Shown here: positions 7,686-20,446 of the stretch, in pieces
How positions within the stretch are numbered: position 1 is the first letter of the stretch
How the letters are laid out: the number at the start of each line of letters is the position of its first letter
Assembly (NCBI GenBank): GCA_014384675.1
Contig: JACNFK010000016.1
Span: 1 to 38,234 of the forward strand
Direction: 5' to 3'
Source of the DNA: Candidatus Thiopontia autotrophica
GTDB taxonomy: Bacteria; Pseudomonadota; Gammaproteobacteria; GCF-002020875
Length of the DNA: 38,234 nucleotides
The notes under the pieces: model-generated
The model's input: the letters and a program-made list of their open reading frames with translations, nothing else
Database searches by the model: none
What the model was told of the DNA's origin: nothing
Made by a program: the position numbers and the translations under genes

Positions 7686-9020
7686 ATGCTCAAAAAAGTT
7701 CTGATCAAAACCTTTGGTTGCCAGATGAATGACTATGACTCTGCCCGTATGGTGGAGTTGTTGGAGAAGTCTCATGGCTATGTACGTACGGAAACCCCGG
7801 AAGATGCTGATCTGCTACTTCTGAATACCTGCTCAGTGCGTGAAAAGGCACAAGAGAAGGTCTTTTCTCAGCTTGGCCAGTGGCGTCCACTTAAAGAGAG
7901 TCGTCCCGATGTTCTGATTGGTGTTGGAGGGTGTGTTGCCAGTCAGGAGGGTGATGCGATTCGCAAGCGAGCTCCCTTTGTGGATCTTGTGTTTGGTCCG
8001 CAGACACTGCACCGCCTACCGGAGATGGTGGATGCAGTTAGAGCAAAAGAGAGGGCGGTGGTTGATGTCTCTTTCCCGGAAATTGAGAAGTTTGATCGTC
8101 TGCCAGAGCCACAGGCCAATGGGGTAACGGCCTATGTGAGCATTATGGAGGGGTGTAGCAAGTACTGTACATTCTGTGTGGTCCCCTACACCCGAGGTGA
8201 GGAGGTGAGCCGTCCATTTGATGATGTTCTGGCGGAGGTGGCGGGACTACTTGCACAGGGGGTGCGGGAGATAACCCTGCTTGGGCAGAATGTAAACGCC
8301 TACCGCGGTGAGATGGAGGATGGCGAGATTGCCGATCTGGCTACTCTTATCCATTACCTGGATGCCATGGAGGGGCTGGGGCGTATTCGCTACACAACAT
8401 CACATCCAATCGAGATGACTGCACCATTAATAGAGGCCTATGCAGAGGTGCCAACGCTGGTAAGTCATCTTCACCTGCCGGTGCAGAGTGGCTCTGACCA
8501 TATTCTTGCGATGATGAAGCGAGGTCACTCTATTGACGAATATCGTGACACCATTCACAAGTTGCGTGAGATCAGGCCTGACCTTGGGCTATCCTCAGAC
8601 TTTATTGTCGGTTTTCCCGGCGAGACCGAGGAGGATTTTATGGCAACCATGGATCTGATTGCAGAGTTGCGTTTTGATAGATCATTCAGCTTTATCTACA
8701 GTCCGCGTCCAGGAACCCCCGCCTCAGATCTGCCTGATGATGTTCCTCGCGAGATTAAACAGAAGAGATTGTCACGCCTCCAGGAGAGACTTAATCAGAT
8801 TGCGATGGATATAAGCCGGGAGATGGTTGGTTCCACCCAGAGGGTATTGGTAGAGGGACCAGCAAGGAGAGGACCCGGTACTCAGGTGGCAGGACGTACC
8901 GAGAACAATCGTGTCGTAAATTTTGATGGCCCACTTACTCTGACAGGAGAGTTTGTTGATGTATTGATAACAGAGGCTCTGCCAAATTCTCTGCGCGGCC
9001 AGATGATGGAGACAAACTAG
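7686..9020 (+). CDS. miaB: tRNA-2-methylthio-N6-isopentenyladenosine synthase MiaB
   Basis: This radical-SAM methylthiotransferase modifies i6A37 to ms2i6A37 in tRNAs reading UNN codons. The 444 residues match the family. The N-terminal MTTase domain carries the auxiliary cluster cysteines C12 (FGCQMN), C49 (NTCSVRE) and C83 (GGCVA). The radical-SAM motif CSKYCTFC has C157, C161 and C164. The SAM barrel follows, with a TRAM RNA-binding domain over the last 65 or so residues. The start is fixed by the family N-terminus ([14 protein letters not shown]), although no Shine-Dalgarno sequence is visible. The TAG stop overlaps the GTG of ybeZ by one base, so miaB heads the miaB-ybeZ-ybeY unit, as in many gammaproteobacteria. 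Confidence 0.98.
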   Translation: MLKKVLIKTFGCQMNDYDSARMVELLEKSHGYVRTETPEDADLLLLNTCSVREKAQEKVFSQLGQWRPLKESRPDVLIGVGGCVASQEGDAIRKRAPFVDLVFGPQTLHRLPEMVDAVRAKERAVVDVSFPEIEKFDRLPEPQANGVTAYVSIMEGCSKYCTFCVVPYTRGEEVSRPFDDVLAEVAGLLAQGVREITLLGQNVNAYRGEMEDGEIADLATLIHYLDAMEGLGRIRYTTSHPIEMTAPLIEAYAEVPTLVSHLHLPVQSGSDHILAMMKRGHSIDEYRDTIHKLREIRPDLGLSSDFIVGFPGETEEDFMATMDLIAELRFDRSFSFIYSPRPGTPASDLPDDVPREIKQKRLSRLQERLNQIAMDISREMVGSTQRVLVEGPARRGPGTQVAGRTENNRVVNFDGPLTLTGEFVDVLITEALPNSLRGQMMETN

Positions 9021-10015
9021 TGTCACCGATAGTACGTGAGGTTGTTTTTGAGGAGTTTGAGACAGAACGGATAGCCAATCTGTGTGGTGAGTCAGATAGA
9101 CACCTTCGGCAGGTGGAGGCCAGTCTTGGGGTAGAGATAAATTATCGAGGAGAGCAGTTCAGGATTGTTGGAGATAAACGTTCTGTTGAGCTTGCAGTCA
9201 GGGTTGTGGAATCTCTCTATAACGAGGCTACAGAACATGAGATTTCTCCCGATGTTGTACACCTGTTGTTGCAAGAGGTGCAGCTGGATAATCGGGAGAT
9301 GGAAGACGAGGAGAGTGCAGAGGCAGAACGTTCAATCCCCGAGGTGGTGATAAAGACTCGTAATCGGATAATTCGTCCTCGTGGTCCACGCCAACGCCGT
9401 TACATGCATCAGGTTGTTACCCAGGATCTTGTTTTCGGAATTGGTCCGGCAGGTACCGGTAAAAGTTATCTTGCCGTTGCCTGTGCAGTAGATGCGCTCC
9501 AGCGTGAGGAGGTGAGACGACTGGTCCTGGTTCGTCCAGCTGTCGAGGCGGGAGAGAAGTTGGGATTCCTGCCGGGAGATATGTCGGACAAGATAGACCC
9601 ATATCTGCGCCCACTTTATGATGCTCTATATGAGATGTTAGGGTTTGAGCGGGTCACCAAGCTTATTGAGCGAAATGTGATTGAGGTTGCGCCGCTTGCA
9701 TTTATGCGTGGGCGCACCCTGAGTGATGCATTCATTATTTTGGATGAGGCACAGAACACAACGATAGAGCAGATGAAGATGTTTTTGACCAGGATAGGTT
9801 TTGGATCTACTGCTGTGGTTACCGGTGATGTTACCCAGGTTGATCTGCCGCGTACAACCCAGTCTGGACTGCGCCATGTGACTGAGGTATTGAGGGATGT
9901 GGATGGGGTAGGGTTTACCTTTTTTCACTCCTTTGATGTGGTGCGGCATCCACTGGTACAGAAGATAGTTCGTGCCTACGAAGCAGAGCATGGCAGGACA
10001 GACAGTCGTGATTGA
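9020..10015 (+). CDS. ybeZ: PhoH-like ATPase YbeZ
   Basis: The 331-residue PhoH-family P-loop NTPase has a short KH-like N-terminal region. Walker A GPAGTGKS lies at 142-149 and Walker [11 protein letters not shown] around 237-246. YbeZ works with the endoribonuclease YbeY in ribosome quality control and 16S rRNA maturation; helicase-like activity is reported for the family. Translation starts with GTG overlapping the miaB stop (TAGTG), and the 3' end overlaps ybeY by 26 bp, so all three are translationally linked. Confidence 0.95.
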   Translation: MSPIVREVVFEEFETERIANLCGESDRHLRQVEASLGVEINYRGEQFRIVGDKRSVELAVRVVESLYNEATEHEISPDVVHLLLQEVQLDNREMEDEESAEAERSIPEVVIKTRNRIIRPRGPRQRRYMHQVVTQDLVFGIGPAGTGKSYLAVACAVDALQREEVRRLVLVRPAVEAGEKLGFLPGDMSDKIDPYLRPLYDALYEMLGFERVTKLIERNVIEVAPLAFMRGRTLSDAFIILDEAQNTTIEQMKMFLTRIGFGSTAVVTGDVTQVDLPRTTQSGLRHVTEVLRDVDGVGFTFFHSFDVVRHPLVQKIVRAYEAEHGRTDSRD

Positions 10016-10463
10016 TGTTGTTGTTCAGGTTGCGACAGAAGCTGAATATATTCCAACAGAGTCAGATCTGTCTCGCTGGGTAACAGTTGCAATAGATGAG
10101 ATAGAGTCATCAGCCTCCGGTGAATTGACAGTTCGTATGGTCAATGAGGAGGAGAGCGCCGATCTAAATAGTCGTTATAGGGACAACTCTTATCCAACCA
10201 ACGTCCTCTCTTTTCCCTTTGAGGCATCAGATAATCTGCCAATTGAGTTTCCATTGGGCGATCTTGTTATCTGTGCCTCAGTGGTTGAACAGGAGGCCAT
10301 GGAGCAGGGCAAGGAGTTGGAGGCGCACTGGGCACATATGGTGATTCATGGCCTGTTGCATCTGCTGGGGATGGATCATATTGAATCTGCCAAGGCTGAG
10401 ATAATGGAGGCCCATGAGATTGCGATTCTTGCGAAACTTGGTTTTCCAGATCCATATGCCTAA
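9990..10463 (+). CDS. ybeY: Endoribonuclease YbeY (16S rRNA maturation)
   Basis: This metal-dependent endoribonuclease is needed for 16S rRNA 3'-end processing and 70S quality control. The 157 residues carry the zinc signature [11 protein letters not shown] with ligands H120, H124 and H130, and the conserved arginine region [18 protein letters not shown] around 60-77. The ATG at 9990 is chosen because [13 protein letters not shown] aligns with the short N-terminus of E. coli YbeY; an in-frame ATG at 9972 would only lengthen the overlap with ybeZ. In most gammaproteobacteria corC follows immediately, but here MITE copy B intervenes. Confidence 0.95.
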   Translation: MAGQTVVIDVVVQVATEAEYIPTESDLSRWVTVAIDEIESSASGELTVRMVNEEESADLNSRYRDNSYPTNVLSFPFEASDNLPIEFPLGDLVICASVVEQEAMEQGKELEAHWAHMVIHGLLHLLGMDHIESAKAEIMEAHEIAILAKLGFPDPYA

Positions 10464-10499
10464 ATCTCCACTTAGAAACATGCATGCTGCACAATCTAA

Positions 10500-10648
10500 G
10501 GAACCTTTGAACAAGCGTAATGGGATGGGGGTTTGGGGGAATGGCTCAGTAGGTGTTGTTGTAACATACTGAACTATAATCCTTCCCCCATAGGATAACT
10601 TGAGAGGGAGTTCTGATTGAGTCACGAAGTGACTTAATCAGAGCTTCC
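10500..10648 (-). mobile_element. 149-bp MITE, copy B (IS5-like ends)
   Basis: Reverse-complemented, this matches MITE copy A along its whole length, by eye well above 80 percent identity, including the end hairpin, the CTATGGGGGAAGG block and the CCCCCAAACCCCCATCCC block. Its ends are GGAACCTTTGAACAAG (plus strand, left) and GGAAGCTCTGATTAAG (read inward from the right). It is flanked by a perfect CTAA duplication (10496-10499 and 10649-10652), matching the YTAR target of the IS5 family. It splits the ybeY-corC junction of a normally continuous operon and encodes no transposase. Confidence 0.88.
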
Positions 10649-10701
10649 CTAAGATCTTTATAAGTATGGATTTGGGCTATGCGTAACCCTTTGATATTGA
10701 T

Positions 10702-10707
10702 TATACT
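10702..10707 (+). promoter_or_regulatory. Candidate -10 box for corC-lnt
   Basis: TATACT lies 28 bases before the corC ATG in the AT-rich stretch after the MITE. No convincing -35 hexamer is present at 16-18 bases. A separate promoter would make sense because the MITE interrupts the operon. Confidence 0.3.
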
Positions 10708-10735
10708 CACCACTCTAATCATAAAAAAATAGCAC

Positions 10736-11596
10736 ATGACCAAAGACCGACCTGGCATCGGTTCCAGACTCAAGGCTCTCTTCTCGGGGGGGCGTAGTGT
10801 GGAACCGGCAAACAAACAGCAGATTATTGAGGTTCTCAGAGCCGCCCACTGGAGGCAGATTCTCGACTCCGATAGTCTAACCATGCTGGAGGGGGCACTT
10901 CAGTTCTCGGAGATGCAAGTGCGGGATGTAATGATTCCACGAGCACAGATGGTGGTGGTGGAGCTTGAAGACTCTCCTGAGGAGTTTCTTCCAGTTATCA
11001 TCAAGTCAGCCCACTCACGTTTTCCGGTTATTGGTGAGAGCCGTGATGAGGTGGTTGGAATTCTTCTGGCCAAAGATGTACTGCACTGGCGAGAGAAAGA
11101 GGGGGGCTTTAACCTTCGTGAAAACCTTCGCCCAGCTGTTTTCGTTCCTGAGAGCAAGCGACTTAATGTGCTGTTAAAAGAGTTCAGATCCAGTCGAAAC
11201 CATATTGCCATAGTAGTAGATGAGTATGGCGGGGGCTCGGGCATGGCGACAATTGAGGATGTGCTTGAGCAGATTGTGGGGGATATTGAGGATGAGCACG
11301 ACCTGGAAGAGGGGCTTATCCATCGTCACAGTGCAGTACGACATACAGTAAAGGCAGTAACAACCCTGGAAGAGTTTAATGAATATTTTTCCTCCTCAAT
11401 TCTGGAGAAGAATGTAGATACAGTCGGAGGCCTGGTTATTCGTCATCTTGGATATATGCCGGTACGTGGTGAGAGTATTGAGATTGGCAGATTTAGATTC
11501 AAGGTGTTGCGTGCAGATAACCGCAGGATTCATCTATTGCAGGTCAACGTACTGCCGCAGAGTGGTATCAGGGAATTTACAGTTTCACAGAAGTGA
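10736..11596 (+). CDS. corC: CBS-domain transporter-associated protein CorC (YbeX)
   Basis: The 286 residues have the usual layout. A short basic N-terminus is followed by a CBS pair (from QVRDVMIPRAQMVVVE near 60 to about 190). The linker VDEYGGGSGMATIEDVLEQIVGDIEDEHD marks the CorC/HlyC family, and a C-terminal transporter-associated domain ends the protein. It is cytosolic. E. coli CorC was linked to magnesium/cobalt efflux, and YbeX to ribosome metabolism. The gene overlaps lnt (GTGA), as expected for the ybeX-lnt pair. The ribosome-binding signal is weak. Separation from ybeY by a MITE is the unusual point. Confidence 0.94.
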   Translation: MTKDRPGIGSRLKALFSGGRSVEPANKQQIIEVLRAAHWRQILDSDSLTMLEGALQFSEMQVRDVMIPRAQMVVVELEDSPEEFLPVIIKSAHSRFPVIGESRDEVVGILLAKDVLHWREKEGGFNLRENLRPAVFVPESKRLNVLLKEFRSSRNHIAIVVDEYGGGSGMATIEDVLEQIVGDIEDEHDLEEGLIHRHSAVRHTVKAVTTLEEFNEYFSSSILEKNVDTVGGLVIRHLGYMPVRGESIEIGRFRFKVLRADNRRIHLLQVNVLPQSGIREFTVSQK

Positions 11597-12993
11597 GCAG
11601 GACCAAATCAAGAGGCGGAGCACTAATTGCGGGAGCGGTATTGCCTCTTGCGTTCGCACCATTTGGGCTCTACTGGATTGCGCCCCTCTCACTGGCTCTT
11701 ATATTTTATATCTGGGGTGAATGTCGGAATCTGCGCTCTATAGTTATTGCCGGGTTCCTGTTTGGTATCGGCTTCTTTGGGGTGGGGGCAAGCTGGATAC
11801 AGGTAAGTATTCAGCAGTTTGGCGGAGTTAATCTTCCTCTCTCCATTTTGATCACCGTACTGTTTGTCACAGCAATGGCACTTTTTACTGTTGTAGCTGG
11901 ATGGTTGTTTTTCATTCTCGGCAGACGAGCTCTGCTTCTTCCAATTTTGTGGGTGCTGTTTGAGTGGATTCGTAGCACCATACTTGGTGGTTTCCCATGG
12001 TTACTGTTGGGGCATACAGCACCGGGAACCTTCTATTATGGGTTGGCACCACTGGTGGGAACATTGGGGGTATCACTCTTTATATCGATCGTTGCGGTTG
12101 TCTTGATGATGGCCATTAAGTATTCAAAAGGGCGGTTAGCAAATATAGCAATTCTCTCTGTTCTTTTATCTTTGGGCTGGGGAGCCGGTCAGCTTCAATG
12201 GGGAGAACCTTCAGGCAAGCAGATATCTGTGGCTCTGGTACAGGGTAATATCAAGCAGAGTGAGAAATGGTTGTCAGAAAACAGAGATAAGACACTGGAG
12301 CTCTATCGTCTTGCAACTGAACAGGCAGAGGAGGCGCGGCTTGTGGTGTGGCCAGAGACAGCTATACCCGCATTTCGTCATCAGATTGAGAAAAACTTTC
12401 TTGATCCACTTCGACAACAGCTGAAAAATGAGGGGAGTTCACTGTTAGCCGGGATACCGGTACGCAGTAGAGATGGTGGCGGATATCTGAACGGCATGAT
12501 CATGCTTGGAGAGGAGCAGGGTGAATATTACAAACGCCATCTGGTTCCATTCGGAGAATATCTTCCCATGCGAGGTCTGCTTGGCCCTGTTCTTGATTTT
12601 ATCAAGATCCCTCTGTCTGATTTCACTAGTGGTGGCGCAGAACAGCCCCCCCTTAATGTTGACGGGCATCAGCTATCAACCACAATCTGTTACGAGGTTG
12701 CTTACCCTGATCTGACATTCTCCAACCTTCCGGAGGCTGACCTGTTGGTGACAATAAGTAACGATGGCTGGTTTGGTGATTCGCTAGCCCCTTATCAGCA
12801 TCTGCAGATTGCACGCATGCGTGCCCTGGAATCTGCACGGCCCATGTTAAGGACAACCAATACTGGAATTACCGCAGTAATTGATCATAACGGTATGGTG
12901 ACCAGGCAGCTACCAAGGTCAGAACAAGGAGTTCTTAAGGCAGTAATTCAGCCCATGCGAGGCAACACTCCTTATATCTCATGGATGCATTAA
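11593..12993 (+). CDS. lnt: Apolipoprotein N-acyltransferase Lnt
   Basis: Lnt adds the third acyl chain to the N-terminal cysteine of lipoproteins in the inner membrane. The 466-residue protein has about seven N-terminal hydrophobic segments, then a nitrilase-like domain with the catalytic triad E255 (VVWPETAIPAF), K314 (YYKRHLVPFGEYLP) and C366 (TTICYEVAYPD). The start is GTG, overlapping the corC stop. The protein ends GNTPYISWMH, where E. coli Lnt (512 residues) continues after TPYxRxGN into a final membrane helix. That helix is missing here, and no other frame downstream of 12993 encodes a hydrophobic segment. Catalytic residues are intact, so activity is likely. Confidence 0.95.
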   Translation: MSRTKSRGGALIAGAVLPLAFAPFGLYWIAPLSLALIFYIWGECRNLRSIVIAGFLFGIGFFGVGASWIQVSIQQFGGVNLPLSILITVLFVTAMALFTVVAGWLFFILGRRALLLPILWVLFEWIRSTILGGFPWLLLGHTAPGTFYYGLAPLVGTLGVSLFISIVAVVLMMAIKYSKGRLANIAILSVLLSLGWGAGQLQWGEPSGKQISVALVQGNIKQSEKWLSENRDKTLELYRLATEQAEEARLVVWPETAIPAFRHQIEKNFLDPLRQQLKNEGSSLLAGIPVRSRDGGGYLNGMIMLGEEQGEYYKRHLVPFGEYLPMRGLLGPVLDFIKIPLSDFTSGGAEQPPLNVDGHQLSTTICYEVAYPDLTFSNLPEADLLVTISNDGWFGDSLAPYQHLQIARMRALESARPMLRTTNTGITAVIDHNGMVTRQLPRSEQGVLKAVIQPMRGNTPYISWMH

Positions 12994-13070
12994 TCTTCCG
13001 AGACCAGCCAGTAACGATGCAGACATCCACTTATAAATCTGGTTTGGCTGTACAGACAACCGGGGCCACT

Positions 13071-13583
13071 TCAGTTTGATGGATTGCGTATTTTGAATAC
13101 CGTTCCCTTGCACTGGGGACATTCTGGAATAACTGATGTCTTATCAATCTTGATGGTTTTCCCGCACTGCACACACTCCAGTTTGCCCATCCCTACGACC
13201 TCACCGCTATGGTAGTTTTGAGCATGACGTGCTGCTGCATCCAGACGGGTTAGTGCAATCTGGGTGGGGTCTGCAATTTGGGCAAATAGATCTTTGAGTC
13301 TATCCTCTATCAATGTCTCTTCCATATGGAACCAGCGCCCCAGGTCTTCACCAGTCTCCGCCAGATAACTTCCTGCCGCCTCCAGATCTCTCTCCAGGTA
13401 CTCTCCTATCTGTTCAACCTCTTCCCTGGTTAGTTCGTCAAGATCAGATATCTTCTCTTTTGCATCATCAATTAACTGTTTTAGCGATGGCAGATGTTCC
13501 CTGTTTTCGTTGATTGCATCCTGAAGATGGTCTCGCATGGTGTGGTAGAGCTGGATAAGTCGAGATTCTTTGTTTGAGGGCAT
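13071..13583 (-). CDS. Zinc-ribbon-containing protein, YbeL/DUF1451 family
   Basis: The 170-residue cytosolic protein has a long charged helical region (about 5-125), probably coiled coil, followed by a C-terminal zinc ribbon with C137-x2-C140 and C155-x2-C158. This is the layout of E. coli YbeL, also encoded beside leuS. The function is not established. The gene lies on the opposite strand to its neighbours, with its 3' end facing lnt across 77 bp in which I see no convincing terminator. A GGAAT sequence precedes the ATG. Confidence 0.88.
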   Translation of the reverse strand: MPSNKESRLIQLYHTMRDHLQDAINENREHLPSLKQLIDDAKEKISDLDELTREEVEQIGEYLERDLEAAGSYLAETGEDLGRWFHMEETLIEDRLKDLFAQIADPTQIALTRLDAAARHAQNYHSGEVVGMGKLECVQCGKTIKIDKTSVIPECPQCKGTVFKIRNPSN

Positions 13584-13693
13584 GAGGTATTCCTGAATCA
13601 GTAGTTTTGGTATCTATATCGTAGCACTATTTGCCGGTTTTTTTCGATTCAGGAGGTGGAGTGGGGTAACATTACCGCTTTCGAAAACATTGA

Positions 13694-16673
<2,980 letters not shown>

Positions 16674-16677
<4 letters not shown>

Positions 16678-17675
16678 AGGTCAAACCGGAATCACTTGCA
16701 AACCACCTGAAGGGAAAAACTGCTCCAATTTATCTGTTGAGTGGTGATGAGCCGCTGCTGTTACAGGAGGCAGCAGACCAGGTGCGCTCAGCACTTAAGA
16801 GGGAGGGTTATGAGGAGCGTATAGTTCTTGTAGCAACCAGGGAATTCAATTGGAGCGAGTTGGCCAGAGAGGGAAATGAGCTGTCGCTCTTTGCAGAGAG
16901 AAAGGTTGTTGATCTGCGCCTCCCAACCGGAAAACCTGGCAGGGATGGCGGCAAAGCTCTGGTTGAGTGGTGTGAGAATCCCCCTGAAGACAAGGTGCTG
17001 CTTATCGTATCCAGCAAGCTTGATAAGGCATCACAAAAAACCAAATGGTTCAAAACAGTTGAAAGTGCCGGTGTCACTGTGCAGATATGGCCGGTTGAGG
17101 CAGAACAGATGGCACAGTGGGTTGCAGACAGAATGGAGAGCATGGGGTTAAGGACAACTCCGGGCGTGGCGGCGATTGTGGCAGAACGGGCAGAGGGCAA
17201 TCTGTTGGCGGCAGTTCAGGAGCTTGAGAAGCTGGTGCTGTTTGTGGAACCAGATACAGCAGTTGATGAAGAGACCGCGAATAGAGTGGTGTCAGAAAGC
17301 TCAAGTTTTAATGCCTTTAAACTTGCAGATGCTGTGCTGGAGGGTAATAGAGCAAGAGCGCTGCGTATTCTGCATGGATTAAAAGGTGAAGGGGTCGCGA
17401 TTCAGGTGGTGCACTGGTCTGTGGCACGAGACTTTCGTGACCTCGCCGCAATGGGAATAGAGCGTAATCCATCAGCCTACAAGCCGTTGGAGTACAATCC
17501 CATGTGGTGGAAAAAGCAGCCTCTTTTGATGGCTGCACTGAACCGTATAGGTGTCCCTAAAATCACTCCTCTTGTTCGTCAGCTTGGCCTTATTGACAGA
17601 GCTGGCAAAGGGATGATGGACGGTGACCCCTGGAGTGGTATGGAGGATTTTGTGGTTCGTGCCACTGTAGCTTAG
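16674..17675 (+). CDS. holA: DNA polymerase III delta subunit
   Basis: HolA opens the beta clamp within the clamp loader. The 333 residues match the family in length. Recognisable parts are the N-terminal segment ([22 protein letters not shown]) and the AAA+-like middle with [21 protein letters not shown]. The C-terminal collar region ([25 protein letters not shown]) follows. The ATP site is naturally absent in delta. The ATG overlaps the lptE stop, and proA follows after 13 bases. The lptE-holA pairing is widespread in Gammaproteobacteria. Confidence 0.95.
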
Positions 17676-17688
17676 ACAGGAAACAGAT

Positions 17689-18945
17689 ATGGATATTCAA
17701 AAGTATATGCAGGAGGTGGGGGAGCGTGCGCGCAGTGCCTCACGCGCCATGGCCAGAGCTGAAACAACATCAAAAAATATGGCGTTGGAGGCAACGGCTG
17801 ATCTTCTGGAGCACTCTATGGAGCAGCTGCTGGGGGAAAACCGGAAGGATATGGATGCTGGTCGGGAAAGAGGGCTGGATGAGGCTCTACTGGACAGGCT
17901 TGAACTGAATGAAGAGCGTGTACATGGTATGGCAGAGGGGTTGCGCCAGATTGCGACACTGCCAGACCCTGTTGGTGAGATTACAGACCTTAACTATCGT
18001 CCTTCCGGAATTCAGGTTGGCAAAATGCGTGTACCACTTGGGGTGATCGGGATCATTTATGAGTCCCGTCCCAATGTAACTGCAGATGCAGCAGCCCTCT
18101 GCCTGAAGTCAGGTAATGCAGCTATTTTGCGGGGTGGATCTGAGGCGTTTCACTCCAATCAGGCAATTGCTGCTCTTATTCATCAAGGGCTATCTGAGGC
18201 AGGTCTGCCAGCAGATGCGGTACAGGTTGTTGAGACAGCAGATCGCGAGGCGGTTGGTGAGCTGATCACCATGAGCAGCTATGTTGATGTCATCATTCCT
18301 AGAGGAGGCAAGGGGTTAATAGAGAGAATCAGTGAGGATGCAAGAATTCCAGTGATTAAACATCTTCATGGGATCTGTCATGTTTACATTGATGGTGATG
18401 CAGATCAGTCGAAAGCGATTGATATTGCATTCAATGCCAAAACCCACCGTTATGGTGTATGCAACGCAATGGAGACACTGCTGGTAGCGAAGGATGTTGC
18501 TTCTCAGTGTCTGCCGCCATTGGCGAAACGTTATCAGGATAAGGGGGTTGAGTTACGTGGTTGTGAGGCTACCCAAAAGATTTTGCCTGGCATTGTTGCA
18601 GCAACTGATGAGGATTGGGATGAAGAGTACCTGGCTCCGGTTCTCTCCATTCGTGTAGTTTCTGGGTTGAACGGAGCGATGGATCATATTCATCAGCACA
18701 GCTCTGGCCATACTGAGTCTATAGTGACTGAGAGTTACAGTCGTGCGCGGCGCTTTATGGCAGAGGTGGATTCAAGCTCGGTCATGGTCAATGCGTCAAC
18801 CCGTTTTGCAGATGGCTTTGAGTATGGTCTGGGTGCAGAGATTGGCATCAGTACGGACAAGATTCATGTGCGTGGTCCAGTTGGACTTGAGGGCCTTACC
18901 TCGCAGAAATTTATTGTGCTGGGGGATGGACATATTCGTAAATAA
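17689..18945 (+). CDS. proA: Gamma-glutamyl phosphate reductase
   Basis: ProA is the NADPH-dependent second enzyme of proline synthesis and converts gamma-glutamyl phosphate to glutamate-5-semialdehyde. The 418 residues are of standard length. Seen are [26 protein letters not shown] around 118-143 and the catalytic cysteine C258 in [13 protein letters not shown]. The C-terminal [17 protein letters not shown] is also present. AGGAAA lies upstream of the ATG. It sits between holA and nadD, a common arrangement in this lineage, and proB is not in the window. Confidence 0.97.
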   Translation: MDIQKYMQEVGERARSASRAMARAETTSKNMALEATADLLEHSMEQLLGENRKDMDAGRERGLDEALLDRLELNEERVHGMAEGLRQIATLPDPVGEITDLNYRPSGIQVGKMRVPLGVIGIIYESRPNVTADAAALCLKSGNAAILRGGSEAFHSNQAIAALIHQGLSEAGLPADAVQVVETADREAVGELITMSSYVDVIIPRGGKGLIERISEDARIPVIKHLHGICHVYIDGDADQSKAIDIAFNAKTHRYGVCNAMETLLVAKDVASQCLPPLAKRYQDKGVELRGCEATQKILPGIVAATDEDWDEEYLAPVLSIRVVSGLNGAMDHIHQHSSGHTESIVTESYSRARRFMAEVDSSSVMVNASTRFADGFEYGLGAEIGISTDKIHVRGPVGLEGLTSQKFIVLGDGHIRK

Positions 18946-18954
18946 CCACCAAAG

Positions 18955-19596
18955 ATGAAGCCAATAGGTATTTTCGGTGGAACCTTCGACCCCGTCCATT
19001 TTGGACATCTTCGTCCTGCACTGGAGGTGTGTGAGGGGCTGGATATGGATCAGGTACGTTTTGTTCCCAGCAGATTTCCGGTACATCGTGGTCAACCAAT
19101 AGCTCCGCTGAATGATCGTATTAGATGGCTACAGATAGCCATTAATGAGTTCCCACAATTTGAGGTTGATCTGCGTGAGGTAGAGAGGGATGAGCCATCA
19201 TGGATGGTGGTCACCCTTGAATCAATGGCCAGAGAGTTTCCGGATAGACCACTATGCCTGATTATGGGAATGGATGCATTTTCAAAAATTGGTGGTTGGC
19301 ACCGTTGGAAAGAGCTATTTCAATACGCACACATTGTGGTAACCCACAGGCCTGGATTTGAATATCCTGAAGGTGAAGAGTTTGATGCACTATTAAACGA
19401 GCGTGAGGCTGGGCAGATAGAAGAGCTGCACTGTCTGGCGGCAGATGGTGGAGGGAAAGTTATCTTTTTTCCTGTAACTCCTCTGGAGATATCATCAACC
19501 GGGATTAGAGAGATTGTAAGGGATGGAGGTGATTCTGGTTTGATGGTGCCTGAAGCAATAAGAGATGAAATAAACAGCTGTTATAGAAAAAATTGA
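18955..19596 (+). CDS. nadD: Nicotinate-nucleotide adenylyltransferase
   Basis: NadD makes deamido-NAD from nicotinate mononucleotide and ATP. The 213 residues contain the nucleotidyltransferase motif GGTFDPVHFGH (8-18) and the C-terminal ISSTGIR (179-185). Length and both motifs are standard. The gap to proA is 9 bases, and rsfS starts 19 bases after the stop, so it belongs to the same transcript. The ribosome-binding site is weak. Confidence 0.97.
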   Translation: MKPIGIFGGTFDPVHFGHLRPALEVCEGLDMDQVRFVPSRFPVHRGQPIAPLNDRIRWLQIAINEFPQFEVDLREVERDEPSWMVVTLESMAREFPDRPLCLIMGMDAFSKIGGWHRWKELFQYAHIVVTHRPGFEYPEGEEFDALLNEREAGQIEELHCLAADGGGKVIFFPVTPLEISSTGIREIVRDGGDSGLMVPEAIRDEINSCYRKN

Positions 19597-19615
19597 ATAG
19601 AGGACTAGAGTAGAA

Positions 19616-19954
19616 ATGTTAATTGATGATCTGGAGCAGCTTGCAATTAATGCACTGGAAGAGCTAAAAGGAAACGATATATCAGTTATGGATATATCCG
19701 AGATGACAGATGTAACCAATCGGCTGATTATTGCCAGTGGAACCTCCAATAGACACGTCCGTTCTCTGGCGGAGAATGTGGTGGTAGAGGCAAAGAGAGC
19801 AGGGGTTCTTCCTCTTGGTAGAGAGGGAGAGGGTTCAGGCGAGTGGGTATTGATTGATCTGGGCGATATTGTGGTGCATGTAATGCTCCCTGAAACCAGA
19901 GACTATTATAATCTGGAGAAATTCTGGACAGACTTCAAGCGGGAGGAGGGGTGA
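19616..19954 (+). CDS. rsfS: Ribosomal silencing factor RsfS
   Basis: RsfS binds ribosomal protein uL14 and blocks 30S-50S joining during starvation. The 112-residue protein has the Iojap/RsfS pattern: DISVMDISEMTDVTNRLIIASGTSNRHVRSLAENV, then GEGSGEWVLIDLGDIVVHVM and ETRDYYNLEKFW. It overlaps rlmH (GTGA) and follows nadD, the usual nadD-rsfS-rlmH order. Confidence 0.96.
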   Translation: MLIDDLEQLAINALEELKGNDISVMDISEMTDVTNRLIIASGTSNRHVRSLAENVVVEAKRAGVLPLGREGEGSGEWVLIDLGDIVVHVMLPETRDYYNLEKFWTDFKREEG

Positions 19955-20421
19955 AAATCACCCTGATTGCTGTTGGGCGCAAGATGCCAGGATGGGTTGA
20001 GGAGGGGTTTTCAGAGTATGCTCGCCGCATGCCAAGAGAGTGCAGTTTAAGTTTGGTGGAAGTTGAGGCAGAAAAGCGAGGGCGTAGTAGCTCTCCAGCA
20101 AGGTGGATGGAGAGCGAGGGCAAGAGAATTATCTCGGCACTTCCCAAGGGAGATATGGTTGTTGCACTGGATGTAAAGGGGGTCTCATGGTCAACAGAGA
20201 AGCTCTCATCAAGTTTGGGCAAGTGGATGCAGAGTGGTGTTGGGGTATCTCTTCTGGTTGGTGGCCCAGATGGCCTTTCACAAGATTGTCTGCAGCGGGC
20301 ACAGCAGCAATGGTCACTCTCCAAACTTACACTTCCTCATCCGTTAGTCAGGGTTGTGGTTGCGGAGCAGCTGTACAGAGCGTGGACAATTTTGAATAAT
20401 CACCCTTATCATCGTTCATAA
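19951..20421 (+). CDS. rlmH: 23S rRNA pseudouridine-1915 N3-methyltransferase RlmH
   Basis: RlmH is a SPOUT methyltransferase that modifies pseudouridine 1915 in helix 69 of 23S rRNA. Its 156 residues include the SAM-binding trefoil-knot loop LLVGGPDGLS (101-110) and the conserved tail AEQLYRAWTILNNHPYHR. Translation starts at GTG overlapping the rsfS stop, with GGAGGAGGG immediately upstream. The gene ends the leuS-to-rlmH run. The maf gene that commonly follows in related genomes is absent here. Confidence 0.97.
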   Translation: MKITLIAVGRKMPGWVEEGFSEYARRMPRECSLSLVEVEAEKRGRSSSPARWMESEGKRIISALPKGDMVVALDVKGVSWSTEKLSSSLGKWMQSGVGVSLLVGGPDGLSQDCLQRAQQQWSLSKLTLPHPLVRVVVAEQLYRAWTILNNHPYHRS

Positions 20422-20446
20422 AACTGATTATTCATAAAACAAAATC

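Noticed and set aside
12994-13070. Terminator between convergent lnt and the zinc-ribbon gene
   Set aside because: Only a weak pairing (CAGCCA with TGGCTG across a long loop) is present, without a T-tract on either strand.
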